A DNA stretch of 64,000 bases. Source: Dendrocalamus latiflorus. Lineage: Eukaryota; Streptophyta; Magnoliopsida; Poales; Poaceae. Shown here piece by piece: positions 1-11,098 of the stretch. A model generated the notes under the pieces. The model had not been told where the DNA came from, did not search any database, and saw only the letters and a list, made by a program, of their open reading frames with translations. The position numbers were made by a program, and so were the translations under genes. Position 1 is the first letter of the stretch. Each line of letters starts with the position of its first letter. The stretch spans positions 5,135,779 to 5,199,778 of the forward strand of contig CM029620.1 in the NCBI GenBank assembly GCA_017311315.1, in the 5' to 3' direction.

Positions 1-312
1 TCCGTCCGGGTGCTGGCCTGTGCAGCGCGCCGCCGAAGGCGTAAGGTATACGTGGCTCCGTCGGCTCTGCATGGCCTTCGCTTCGCAGCGGCAGCGTCAA
101 CTTCGCCTTCGCGCGGCTCTGCACAGCCTTCGCATCGACGGCGCTAGCCTCGCCGGTCTTCGCTCAGCTTCGCCTCGGCTTCGGTCCAGCGGTCCAGCCA
201 CGAGGACGCACAGAGGACAAGTAAGCCCACGGCTTTGCATGCAGAGCCTGCTCCGCGTCGTCACCGTCCTGCCCGGTACGCACTACATGCGATTATGCAG
301 GGGTGCCTTATT
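1..312. other. GC-rich flank of the CACTA insertion, probably retroelement interior
   Basis: This is GC-rich sequence with short irregular repeats around 'ggcctTCGC' and 'ggctctgca'. No conserved protein domain is visible in any frame. It was contiguous with the sequence after 10524 before the CACTA element inserted. By inference it may belong to the same tandem-repeat-rich retroelement that resumes at about 10.7 kb. Confidence 0.3.
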
Positions 313-315
313 AAT
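313..315. repeat. Target site duplication of the CACTA element, left copy
   Basis: AAT directly precedes the CACTA terminus. The identical AAT follows the right terminus at 10522-10524. Confidence 0.85.
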
Positions 316-337
316 CACTACCGGAAAGCTGCTATAT

Positions 338-658
338 GCCGAGTGTCTGGACTTTTGCCGAGTGCAACCTATCGGGCACTCGGTAAACAACCGCTTTGCC
401 GAGTGCCTCCATGGGAACACTCGGCGAAAATAAAACACTCGGCAAAAAATATCTTTGCCGAGTGTTGCGGAGTAGACACTCGGCAAACAAAGCTCTTTGC
501 CGAGTGCTGACAAGAAAACACTCGGCAAATATAAAACACTCGGCACCAACCGCCGTCCGTTAGTGACCAGCCGCCGCCGTTAGAACTTTGCCGGGTGTCT
601 GGAGCTGACACTCGGCAAAGAATCTTTGCCGAGTGTTTTTTTTGCGGCACTCGGCAAA
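338..658. repeat. Left subterminal repeat array of the CACTA element
   Basis: There are multiple copies of TTTGCCGAGTG and its complement CACTCGGCAAA, often arranged as facing pairs 10-20 bp apart that could form hairpins. In En/Spm-type elements such subterminal repeats bind the TnpA protein during excision. That role is known for the superfamily and inferred here. Confidence 0.85.
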
Positions 659-1474
659 GAAATAAAAACCTTTTCCTTTCCTACCCTTCAAACTTTTTCT
701 ACTCTCCACATACAACATATGGTACTCCATGTTAAAATCTAGTATATTTTTGTATTTGTTTGCTATATTTAATTAATTAATTGCATTTCCAGTAATTTTT
801 TGAATCAAGTCAAATTTGAACTGCAAGTGATTAAAATAATAGGAAAAAATGAGTAGAAAAGTGATATTCATGTTATTCAGCCTGGTTTGAGGCCTTACCT
901 GTGAAATGAAATGGAATTTCGAACATCTTGTTCAGGAAACACGACCACGAACTTGTGGCCGAATGGTTTTTAAATTTTGAAAAAAAGCAAACGAAGTCTG
1001 AAAATCATGAGATTTGTCAAGATGTCATGATATCATACGTGGAGACTATGGTAAAAAATTGATAAGATTTCGCATAAGTTGTCACGTACGATGCTTACAA
1101 AACGAAACATTTCTGAAGAAGAAGCGTAGAGTTGAGAAGGATCCGGTAAGATTTGGAGTCAAAGTGACGGTCGAATTGTGGTTTGACTACAAAACTTTTT
1201 GTATAGGCAATAGACAACAGAGATTGTTTCATGTGAAATTTTGGTAAATTTTCGGATCCGTTTGATAATTTTAATTTTTAAACTGCAATTATAGAAATTT
1301 AATTGATATAAATTGAATTTGAGCTATAACTGCATGAAATAATGGTCTAATATTCGTAGAAGCATCGAATATGCATTGTTGAGTGAATTTGATAAGGCAT
1401 TTTCAAAGTACATTCGAGCAAATTTGTAAAACACGGTATGGAAAAGAAAGAGAGGAAAGGAATGCTATTAAAAA
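659..1474. other. AT-rich spacer inside the CACTA element
   Basis: This is about 0.8 kb of AT-rich sequence without a credible reading frame. It separates the terminal repeat array from a second internal cluster of the same motif. I recognise no element in it. Confidence 0.4.
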
Positions 1475-1632
1475 AAACTTTGCCGAGTGCTTTGTGGGCG
1501 ACACTCGGCAAAGGAGGAGCTATGCCGAGTGCTAGATCGGCGACACTCGGCAAAGGTATGCCGAGTGCTTTGTGGCGACACTCGGCAAAGGTGGATCTTT
1601 GCCGAGTGCTAGATCGGCGGCACTCGGCAAAC
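1475..1632. repeat. Internal cluster of CACTCGGCAAAG-type repeats
   Basis: Four facing pairs of TTTGCCGAGTG ... CACTCGGCAAA lie more than 1.1 kb from the transposon end, directly before the GC-rich stretch that leads into the captured BAHD exon. The motif is the same as in both subterminal arrays. Confidence 0.85.
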
Positions 1633-1654
1633 AACACAAACTAAACTTTAATTC

Positions 1655-1969
1655 CCCGCGGCCGTGCTCACACACGCAACAACACACACAGCCCGCCGCT
1701 GCCCCGCCCCCGCGCGCCCCGCACGCCCGCCGCCGCCCCGCCCCCGCGCGCCCCGCCCGCCACCGCTTCGACTACCCCGGCCCCCGCGCCCGCCCGCCGC
1801 CCCGCCCCCGCGCGCCCCGCACGCCCGCCGCCGAGCCCGCGCCCGGCCGCCGCCCCGGCCACCGCTTCGACTGCCGCGGCCGCCCCGGCCCCCGCGGTCG
1901 CCCGACGCCTCCCCCGACTGCCCGCGGCCGCCCGCCGCCCGACGCCTCCCCCGCGGCCGCCCGCCGCCC
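1655..1969. repeat. C-rich low-complexity stretch
   Basis: These are near-tandem variants of 'cgccccgcccccgcgcgcc' giving Pro/Arg/Ala-rich translations in every frame. It lies directly upstream of the BAHD-like segment and may be degenerate coding sequence captured with it. No domain can be identified. Confidence 0.5.
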
Positions 1970-2236
1970 GACGACGCAGCGAAGGCCATCAAGGAGGCCC
2001 TTGCGGAGGCTCTTGTACACTTCTACCCGATCGCCGGCCGTCTGCGGGAGCTCCCGGACGGCAAGCTGGTGGTGGACTGCACCGGGGAAGGGGTGGTGTT
2101 CGTGGAGGCGGACGCCGACGTCCGGCTGGAGGAGTTCGGCGAGCCGCTGGTGCTGCCGTACCCGTGCGAAGAGGAGCTCCTGTGCGACGCAGTCGACACA
2201 ACAGACATCCTCGGCAAGCCGCTCTTCTTCCTGCAG
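1970..2236 (+). pseudogene. Captured BAHD acyltransferase exon fragment
   Basis: The 89 codons are in one frame and read as the N-terminal part of a BAHD acyl-CoA-dependent acyltransferase. They contain the typical segments [34 protein letters not shown] and LGKPLFFLQ, closest to the benzyl-alcohol benzoyltransferase / HSR201-like branch. The catalytic HXXXD and DFGWG motifs of a full ~440-aa enzyme are absent. The segment ends exactly at CTGCAG followed by GTAATG, a plausible splice donor, so an exon border was captured with its intron start. It lies inside the CACTA element, between the left repeat arrays and the transposase, on the same strand. It is a transduplicated fragment, not a functional enzyme gene. 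A chimeric transcript is possible but unproven. Confidence 0.82.
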
Positions 2237-3540
2237 GTAATGCGCATGAGTACTGCAGGTCTGCATGCATGAATTGTATGTACAAATCGAGATGAATCAC
2301 AAGAACACGGCAACTTGTTTTGGCGCCTGAGTCCCCGAAGGTTTGAGACACCTGAATGTGCAGTATGTATATTTATCATTGTGACCTTAATTTGACGCAG
2401 TAGCGATGATCTATAACCGTAATCAAAATGTCTTTTTTTTAAAAAAAAATGCAGACAGGAGCTCTGCCACTCAAAGCATCTTGCTTTTGATCCATGCTCC
2501 TTTCGTTTTTTCTCGCATTAATATGTCATATACAGTTTGGTGGAATCAGATCATAAGGTGTTTGGCACTTTGGTGGCGCGTGAAATCTTGTGCACTGAAT
2601 GCAAGGGTTGATTGCATCCTGCACCTTTGGAAAGAGTCAGGCTAACTTGCCCCAGTAGAAAGCCGTGCTAGCTTATAAGAGAGCTGCAGAGCTCACAACT
2701 CTAAGGAATTAAACACACATCACGCACGAGAGTTCTTACTTCCCTACTCAAATAGTTGTACGAAGTCCATTCTGTTGCATTTACACCAAGGAAATTTTCT
2801 TGTAGACCAGGAAGATGTTTTGCGTTTCACTTCCACGTTTGGATACACATAGGCTTGGAAGGTATCAGGAGTGTTTTACATGCTTGAGTAGTGCGTTAGC
2901 CTTCAGACATGGTGGCTGATATTCATATACAGAGGTATAGTTAGCAACAAAGATTTGACTAGCTTGTCCGATCTTCTCCTAAATAGAATAACATTGTAAC
3001 TTTATGTTGTTGCTTATATTTAGGATGTCGGAGTATTGTTATCCAACTATCACTTGGCCAAGATTGACTCATTAAGCCATTATTCACACAACCAAATAGT
3101 GTAATCTAATTCTTTCCTAAATTCAAAGTAGGATCATTTCATCAATCAACAGCTCTGCATAATTAATCCAAGATCATACAGACTATAATAATCATTTTAG
3201 TTATTGTTCATGTTGTATGTGGTCCATAATCTATTTTCATGTTAGTGATTGCTCTGATATTTAGTAGTTTATCCCCATTGTCATGATATCTCTGTTTTCT
3301 TACTGCATGTCTAATTGTCATGATATCTCTGTTTATCCCCATTGTTATATTTTATGAAAGATGCTATTGCTATACTGATGTGTTAATGTTCTAAAGAATG
3401 AGGGGGAGTTGAATGCCATATCTGATTGGTATATCACTTTGTTATTGCTATATCACTTTGTTGAATGCCATTCTCTGATTGGTCGGCCCAGTTTATTCTC
3501 TGGTTAGGCGTAACCTAGTTAGGCGTCTCCCGTTCGAAAG
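2237..3540. other. AT-rich non-coding interior of the CACTA element
   Basis: No credible coding sequence is seen. The first part could be captured BAHD intron, because it follows the donor site. The rest is AT-rich with no recognised element. Confidence 0.4.
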
Positions 3541-3618
3541 AGATACGGTTGGAAATATGCAGATCTTTGCATATCTATAACCGTATCTGTTTCGAATTGT
3601 CCACGTTTTTTTGGACAA

Positions 3619-3819
3619 CCCGAGGATGCGTAGATGGGGTTAGTTTCCATGGTCTACTCCGATCCGTGACAGAGTTTCGGCAGCATCTCCCTGTTGTTCT
3701 CCGGATACACAATCTCCCTGCCAGGACGTGTATTTGGAGAACAGCGGGGAGGTGCTGCCGGAATTCTGTCTCGGATAGGAGTAGAGCATGGAAACTAACC
3801 TCATCTACGCATCCTCGGG
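3619..3819. repeat. Long imperfect palindrome upstream of the transposase gene
   Basis: Two arms of roughly 95 bp face each other around position 3719. The outer ~40 bp, starting cccgaggatgcgtagatg, match almost perfectly (about two mismatches). The inner parts diverge more. The right arm ends about 90 bp before the transposase start codon, so the palindrome lies in the promoter or leader region. It could be a hairpin-forming control region or a small foldback insertion. Confidence 0.8.
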
Positions 3820-3908
3820 TGGGATTAGGACCTATCTTCACCTATTAGATAGGAGAAAGATCGTGTAGATGCATTTGATTCTTATATTACTCCCTGATAT
3901 GTTAGAGG

Positions 3909-6900
3909 ATGGATGACCGTGAGTGGATGTACACGGGCTGCTCAAGTCAGGGTTCGTTGTCCGATGAATGGATTGAGAAGACCGATGCTTTCTTGGAACT
4001 AGCATTTGCCAAGGTTAAAGGAGCGCGTGCCACTTGGTGTCCCTGCAGCAGATGTGCAAACACGCGTCGACAAACAAAGGAGGTCATGGGTAAACATCTT
4101 TGCAAGTTTGGATTTATGGCAGACTATACCCGGTGGATCTACCACGGTGAATCCGATCGTATGAGAGAGGAGGTCGTGAGACCACGTGTCGAGGATTACG
4201 ATGCTGATGGCGGGGTAGGAGACATGTTAAATGACTATCATGAAGCACACTTCGCTGAAGGACGTAGGGAGGAGGAGCCAGAGGCAACCGCAAAGGCGTA
4301 TTACGACATGTTGTCTGCGGCACAGAAACCCCTTCACGGCCAGACGAAGGTTTCTCAACTGGATGGCATTGGACGCGTAATGGCCTTGAAGTCCCAGTTT
4401 AGCTTGAGTCGAGACGCCTTCGATGCTATGTTGACAGTTTTTGGCAGCATGCTTCCGGAGGGTCACATTCTGCCAAAGAGCATGTACGAGTCAAAGAAAC
4501 TCCTTCGTGCACTTAAGATGCCATATGAGCAGATACATGCTTGTCTGAAGGGGTGCATCCTATTTAGGAAAGAACACGCGGAAGCAAAGTACTGTGGAAA
4601 GTGTGGATCCTCTAGGTTCCTAGAGGTGGACTCTGGTGATGGTCAGAAGAGGCAGCTTGCGATCCCCGTGAAAATCCTACGGTACCTTCCGTTCATACCG
4701 AGGATCCAACGGCTATACATGACCGAGGAAACCGCGAAACAGATGACATGGCACAAAAATGGACGTCGATACAATCCTGAGAAGCTGGTACATCCATCCG
4801 ATGGTGAAGCATGGACCCACTTTGATGTGATTCATCGTGAGAAAGCTCTAGAGGCTCGTAATGTACGTGTTGCGCTGGCAACAGATGGGTTCAATCCTTA
4901 TGGAATGATGGCCGCCCCATACACTTGTTGGCCCGTGTTCGTTATCCCCCTCAATCTCCCCCCCGGCGTCCTCTTCCAACGACAGAACATATTCTTGTCG
5001 TTGATAATTCCTGAACACCCGGGGAATAATATGGGTGTGTTCATGGAGCCTGTGATTGATGAATTGGTCCGTGCTTGGGAGGAAGGGGTATGGACATACG
5101 ACCGAGCTACAAAGAGAAACTTCAAAATGCATGTTTGGTACCACTACTCCCTGCATGACTTCCCGGCGTATGGGATATTCTGCGGCTGGTGTGTTAACGG
5201 GAAGTTCCCATGCCCAGTATGCAAGGCAGCTCTGAAGTTCATTTGGTTGCTGAAGGGTGGCAAGTATTCTTCGTTCGACAAACATCGACAATTCCTCCCT
5301 CTTGACCATGCATTCAGACGAGACGTCAAGAACTTTATGAAAGGTGTCGTAGTTATAGACCCTGCACCGCAGATGATGACCGGTGCCGCGGTTCGTGCTC
5401 AGATAGATGCTCTCGAGGTCAATCAAGAAGAAGGTGGTTTTGTGGGATATGGTGAGCAACATGCATGGACTCATAAGTCGGGCTTGTTGAGGCTCCCCTA
5501 TTTTGATGACCTTCTTCTTCCACATAACATTGATGTAATGCACACTGAAAAGAATGTCGCCGAGGCACTTTGGGCAACAATCATGGACATTCCTGATAAG
5601 ACAAAGGACAACATTAAGGCTAGAGTGGATCTGGCAACGTTATGCGATAGACCAAAGCAAGAAATGAAGCCTCCTAGAGGCGGCAGGACATGGAGAAAGC
5701 CTAAGGCCGAATTCGCCTTGACCAGGCCCCAAAGGAGGGAAGTACTACAATGGTTCCAAACGTTAATGTTCCCTGATGGGTATGCAGCGAATCTGAGGAG
5801 GGGAGTGAACTTATCTACTATGCGAATCAATGGGCTCAAGAGTCATGACTACCACATATGGCTTGAGCGGCTTCTTCCGGTGATGGTTCGAGGCTATGTT
5901 CCTGAGCATGTCTGGCTAGTGCTGGCAGAGTTGAGCAATTTCTTCCGCCAGCTTTGTGCCAAGGAGTTATCTCGGACCGTGATTGCAGACTTGGAAAGAA
6001 TGGCACCTGTGTTGCTCTGTAAGTTGGAGAAGATCTTTCCACCCGGCTTCTTCAATCCGATGCAGCATTTGATTTTGCACCTCCCGTATGAGGCACGAAT
6101 GGGGGGGCCCGTGCAGGGCCGTTGGTGCTATCCAATTGAGAGATGTCTAAAGGTTCATCGAACTAAATGTAAAAATAAATGCAAAATTGAGGCTTCCGTT
6201 GCAGAGGCATACATTTTGGAGGAGGTGTCAAACTTCACAACAACGTACTATGGTGACAACCTTCCTAGCGTGCACAATCCACCCCCTTGTTACAATGCTG
6301 GTGAAAATGAATCGAACCTCAACATTTTCCGAGGGCAACTCGGAAGTGCAAGTGATGCGACCCCCAAGACCTTGAAACATGAAGAGTGGCGCACTATCAT
6401 GCTATATGTGTTGAACAACCTTTCCGAAGTGGAGCCGTACATGCGGTAAGTTGTCAACAAACTTGTTCTCGAGTAGTCACTATTCTGCATCCAACCCCCT
6501 TGTTTCTCGTTGGTGTAGGGAATTTCATCATCAATTCTGGCGTGAATCAAGGGAACCTACCCCGCAGGAAGCTGAGACCCTTCTTAGCCAGGGTGCGGGA
6601 GCAGGAATGCCCGATTTCATTTCTTGGTTCAAACAGAAGGTACTGTCCAATTTAGCTCGTACTTAGTTTGACATTACAAGTTGCTCGTACGGGCGAATAA
6701 TATAACGAACTATCCTGCTTGAGCTTGCAGGGCCAAACCGATGCGTCTATGAGTGCCGAGTTGAGACAGGTTGCCGATGGCTGTGCCTATAGGGTAAGCT
6801 CATTTACCGGTTATGACGTGAATGGATATCGCTTTCACACAACAAGACATGAGCAGAGTCGGCCCAATCGAAGAACCACAAATACCGGAGTTTTTACGCC

Positions 6901-7525
6901 TGGCCTTGATGGGGTCGAGTATTATGGAATAATTGAAGAAATATACGAACTCACGTTTCATGGTTGCAAACCTCTTAATCCTGTCATATTCAAATGCCAT
7001 TGGTTTGATCCTGAAGTAACGAGACGGACCCCTAATCTTGGGCTAGTCGAAATTCGACAGTCATCCGTCTTACCAGGAGACGATGTGTATATTGTGGCTC
7101 AACAGGCCACGCAAGTTTATTATCTCTCATACCCGTGCCAAAAAGACGACCGTCTTAAGGGTTGGGATGTTGTGTACAAGGTATCGCCACACGGTAAACT
7201 ACCTGTCCCAAACAATGAAGATTACAACTTTGACCCAAACACATATGACGGAGAGTTCTTTCAAGAAGAGGGGCTAGAAGGGAGTTTTGAGATAGACGTA
7301 ACCGAAGCGATCGGAATGGAAGTAGACAATGAAAGGGTTGTTGACGAGGACGCTGGAGATGAGGTTCAAAATGTGAAGGACTTAGAATTACTTCAGCGAT
7401 TACATTTAGGCAATGACAGTGATGACAACATTGCTCCTTCGAATAGTGTTGATTATATGGATATGGCTGATACTGATGATGAGACTTATGATCCAGCTAA
7501 TCCCGATCATGATGATTATTTCTAA
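3909..7525 (+). CDS. CACTA transposase, TNP2/TnpD type (3 exons, 1150 aa)
   Basis: The inferred exons are 3909-6445, 6519-6639 and 6731-7525, each bounded by GT...AG, joining to an open frame of 1150 aa. Residues 1-80 resemble the transposase-associated domain, including the Cys pattern CPCSRC. The TNP2 core follows, with ATDGFNPYG (Asp326) and HNIDVMHTEKNV (Asp542), conserved acidic positions of this family. A DUF4218-like block lies at about 650-790 and a DUF4216-like block (FHTTRHEQ to KCHWFDP) at about 919-980. The C-terminus is acidic. The protein would cut and join the element at its CACTA ends. Domain order and length are normal for grass CACTA transposases, and I see no stop or frameshift. 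Start: first ATG of the domain, 90 bp after the palindrome. Confidence 0.93.
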
Positions 7526-7646
7526 TACATGTAATATATTGTTATTTTCTAATTATGTTTTGTTTATTTTGCATCTCTTTCTAAGTACGTCTTGTTTATC
7601 TGTGCTTATTGGTTTACTCTTTTTAATTGCAGGTGATTGAACAAAG

Positions 7647-9710
7647 ATGGTGGGCGGTATGAGGAACGTAAGGTCGCTTTACCAAAGACGGCCCGATGCA
7701 GCTGAGCAGTCGGGGAGCAGGAGTAGGAGGAGCGGGAGGAGCAGTAGGAGGAGCAGGAGCACTCTTGAGAGGGAGCGGGAGGAGGAGCGGGAGGAGGAGC
7801 GGGAGCAGGAGGAGGAGCGGGAGGAGGAGGAGGAGGAGGAGGAGCAGGAGGAGGAGGCGGCAGGGGGTTCCGCTTCCTCTGGTTCGTCGGGTGTCTGGTT
7901 GCGAGGTCCCTCGACCCTCCCGAGGCGACCGATACCTCTTGAGAGACGCCCGCTGATTCGACCCACTGGGGCTAGGTAAGTAACTTTAGATGTTATCACT
8001 ACTTTTTCATTTCATATGTTGAAAATCACAATAGAAACTAATAATTTATCTTAATCACTTGGGCAGGGGTTGGACGCTTGTGGCTGCTGGTGATCACAAA
8101 CGCCATGTCAATGGCACCCTGGGTCTTTTGTGCAGGCTACACTTCCCTGGCCTGGTTGCGTTTGGCGGAGGGCAGGAGCCGGCCTACACGTGGGACCACT
8201 ACGTCGCCTTCTCCGATTTACCAGATCGGGATGGCAGGGTATTCGCCAACAAGGCGCAGCGGGTGACGGCCGAGCTGTGGGTAAGTCTTCCTCGCACTAC
8301 ATTGCTCAATACATCGCATTCATTGGACATTCTTCAAATAATGACTGGATACATTGTGTCTATATGCAGGATTTCTTCAGATGCCAGGATGGATATGAGG
8401 CCAAGGCGGCTAGTGTGGCTCACAAAGCCTGTTCTAAACTCGTGAAGGACATGCATTACGAGGCGCGCGTCCAGGCCATCGTAACATACAACGCTACCTA
8501 CCTTGGAGTGAAGATCAACAAAACTCAAGCAAGAAACATGAGGCTGACCCGGGAAGAATACATGCAGGTAAATATAGAACATTAATACTGATTTTTTCTG
8601 AGATTAAGTACGCTTAATTTGATCTTCTTATATGTCATATACTTGATGACGTGTAGGTGCCTCCGTGGTGGTGCGCCCAGCATCTCCAGTGCTGGGCACA
8701 GATGGTGGACAAGTGGTGCGCCGCCGAGTGGGAGGAGACGCACAACGCTTGCCGGGAGCGGCGTTTGATGATGCCAGGTGCACCACACCATCAAGGCAAC
8801 CGTAGCCTCGACGAATTCGCGGCTACATGGGTACGTGAATTCATTTCTTTATTGTAACGCTCAATTCTGCATAATTTCTAATCATCTTGCAGTTTTTTTC
8901 GCAGTCGTCGTCACATGGTGGCCAGCCTTGCTCCCAATTCAAGGCATGGGCTTTGGCCCACAAGGGCAAGGCGACATCCGACGTCGACTACAACCCGGAG
9001 GACCCGCCCTCGGTGTACAGCAATGCGACCGTCCACAACCGCCTCAGTGAGTACACATCGATGGCAAGGGCGGTCCATGGGCCAGAGTACGATCCGAGCA
9101 CCCAGGACCTTGATGGAGAAGTCGTCATGAGGGTGGGAGGAGGCAAGAAGCATGGGCGGTACTGGATTGGCGACAGCACACTCGACACGGCCACTACTCC
9201 CACTCTATCCCAGGTTCGAGCAAGGAGCACGAGCTCAAGCCCGGCCATACGCCCACGGCCGGACACTGCACAGTCCCGGATGGAGGCACTCCAGGTTATT
9301 TATGTTTTATTCGTCGTTCATTAATTTTTACATACGTTTGCTTTGCATTGTAACATTGGGGTGAAATATTGTAGGCCCAACTGGAAGAAGAGAAGAGGCT
9401 ACGGGAGGAGATGGAGGCGAGGATGGAGGCCGATCGGCAGAGGAATGAGGCCGAGCGGCAGAGGATGGAGCAGATGTTTCAGTGGATGCAAAGTTTTGGC
9501 GAGAGGATGGGTCAACCTCTGCCACCGGAGCTATTCCCTCCACCTCCTCCTGCAACTACTCCTGTGAGTTTCTAGTGGAGTATGAATGTTTAAGTTTGTA
9601 TGTTCCTACCTTAAATCTTGTCTCACACATGCAATCTCTTCTCCTTTGTGCAGAATCAATCGGTGGCTTCGAATAATATGCCTCATGACCCACCACATCA
9701 GTCGGGGTGA
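7647..9710 (+). CDS. TnpA/PttA-like second protein of the CACTA element (7 exons, 520 aa)
   Basis: The inferred exons are 7647-7975, 8067-8280, 8370-8567, 8657-8830, 8893-9294, 9375-9563 and 9654-9710. All junctions are GT-AG and the phases agree, giving 520 aa. The N-terminus is very rich in Arg/Ser and then Glu (purine tract at about 7720-7860). The middle matches the plant 'Ptta/En/Spm transposase' family in style, with the pattern ...DGEVVMRVGGGKKHGRYWIGD. Exon 6 encodes a charged coiled coil (EEEKRLREEMEARMEADRQR), followed by a Pro-rich tail. By analogy with En/Spm TnpA it probably binds the subterminal repeats and assists the transposase. It starts 122 bp after the transposase stop codon on the same strand. 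In En/Spm the two proteins come from alternative splicing of one transcript, which would be possible here. Confidence 0.85.
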
Positions 9711-10030
9711 CTATATGTGATATGTGATATTGTGACTTGTGATATGTGATATATTGTGACTATATGTGATATTGTGACTTGTGATATGTGATATATTGTG
9801 ACTTGTGGTGATATATGTGATATATTGTGACTTGTGGTGATATATGTGATATATTGTGACTATATGTGATATTGTGACTTGTGATATGTGATATATTGTG
9901 ACTTGTGGTGATATATGTGATATATTGTGACTTGTGGTGATATATGTGATATATTGTGGACTATATGTGATATATGTGATTACTTGTGGTGATTACTTGT
10001 TGATATATCTGTGATATTGTGATTTGTTTG
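9711..10030. repeat. TGTGATAT minisatellite in the 3' region of the CACTA element
   Basis: Short tandem variants of 'tatgtgatatattgtgact' and 'tgtggtgata' start immediately at the stop codon of the second protein and continue for about 300 bp. There is no coding potential. It would lie in the 3' UTR of the transcript. Confidence 0.85.
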
Positions 10031-10071
10031 AGTGGGGTGCAATAAACAATTAAAATAGGCAGTTTTTGGCC

Positions 10072-10503
10072 ACTTTGCCGTGTGTTACACTCGGCAAAGG
10101 GAGGCTTTGCCGAGTGTCATGGTAAAAACACTCGGCAAAGAAACGTTTCTGGGCATTCTGGGAACGTACTATGCCGAGTGTTGTGATTTTGCCGAGTGTC
10201 ATGGTAAAAACACTCGGCTACCACGACACTCGGCAAAGTTAATAGCTTTGCCGAGTGCCATTCCGTCCTGGCACTCGGCAAACGACGCCGTCACCGTGTT
10301 CTCGCCGTCCACTGTCCTTTTTTTGCCGAGGGTCGTTTCGGCACTCGGCAAAGGCTTTGCCGAGTGCTCGATGAAAAGCTCTCGGCAAAGAGCTTTTTGC
10401 CGTCAGAAACTATGACGTGTGAGCTATGCCGTGGGTGGCACTCGGCAAAGACTTTGCCGAGTGTTTTTCGTGCTTTGCCGAGTGCCACCGGCACTCGGCA
10501 AAG
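10072..10503. repeat. Right subterminal repeat array of the CACTA element
   Basis: There are many direct and inverted copies of TTTGCCGAGTG / CACTCGGCAAAG up to 20 bp from the right terminus, mirroring the left array. Confidence 0.85.
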
Positions 10504-10521
10504 CTGCTGAACCCGGTAGTG

Positions 10522-10524
10522 AAT
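10522..10524. repeat. Target site duplication of the CACTA element, right copy
   Basis: AAT directly follows GTAGTG and matches 313-315. Confidence 0.85.
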
Positions 10525-10800
10525 CGTCATTGCATTTCTTGCATGCATGGCAGTAAAACAAGGGTTGTTCATCATATCATTTACTGCGGGTGCAATTCCA
10601 TTTTGAGAGCATTTGATTTGGCCGTGTTTGCTTCTTCGGCTTTGGCTTGCTCTGGGCTCCTGTAGCATCTAATGCTTTCCCAGTAATGCGTTTTGGAGCG
10701 TTTGGTTGCCGCGAGGCTTTGGCCATTTCTTTTCGTGCCTCTGTTTTGGTCCTCGCTTTTGGTTTAAATCGCACGATTGCCTTGAGCGTCGGCGTACTCG
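10525..10800. other. Flank between the CACTA element and the tandem-repeat fields
   Basis: No gene or defined element is visible. It was contiguous with 1-312 before the CACTA insertion. Confidence 0.3.
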
Positions 10801-11060
10801 GCGGAGTATAAACCAAAGACGCACGTTCGCGTGTGCACTCGCCATAGCCAGGGGTACGGGACTGAGTATAAACCAAAGACGCACGTCCGCGTGTGCACTT
10901 GCCGTAGCCAAGGGGACGGGACTGAGTATAAACCAAAGACGCACGTTCGCGTGTGCACTCGCCGTAGCCAGGGGGATGGGCCTGAGTATAAACCAAAGAC
11001 GCACGTTCGCGTGTGCACTCGCCGTCGCCAACAGTGACGGGTCTGAGTATAAACAAAAGA
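10801..11060. repeat. Tandem repeat field A1, 60-bp unit
   Basis: There are about four copies of a 60-bp unit beginning gtataaaccaaagacgcacg. Because 60 is a multiple of three, unbroken but meaningless reading frames arise on both strands. A diverged version of the same repeat occurs at 33318-33510 inside the intact retrotransposon, tying this region to that family. Confidence 0.9.
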
Positions 11061-11098
11061 CGCACCGGGGGGACGCCCTCGCGTGCACAAGTCTCCGG

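Larger units (their letters stand above)
316..10521 (+). mobile_element. Complete CACTA (En/Spm superfamily) transposon, 10.2 kb
   Basis: The left end starts CACTACCGGAAAGCTGC and the right end finishes ...GAACCCGGTAGTG, so the outer nine bases CACTACCGG form a perfect terminal inverted repeat. The trinucleotide AAT lies directly outside both ends (313-315 and 10522-10524), the 3-bp target duplication expected of CACTA elements. Both subterminal regions are packed with direct and inverted copies of TTTGCCGAGTG / CACTCGGCAAAG. Inside, on the + strand, are a TNP2 transposase gene, a TnpA/PttA-like gene, and a captured BAHD acyltransferase exon. Both element genes can be spliced in silico into uninterrupted reading frames, so the copy may be autonomous or recently so. 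That is inference; no activity can be seen from sequence. Confidence 0.93.

Noticed and set aside
4848..5543. 231-codon frame opposite the CACTA transposase
   Set aside because: It is a shadow of the conserved TNP2 coding strand, with no domain.
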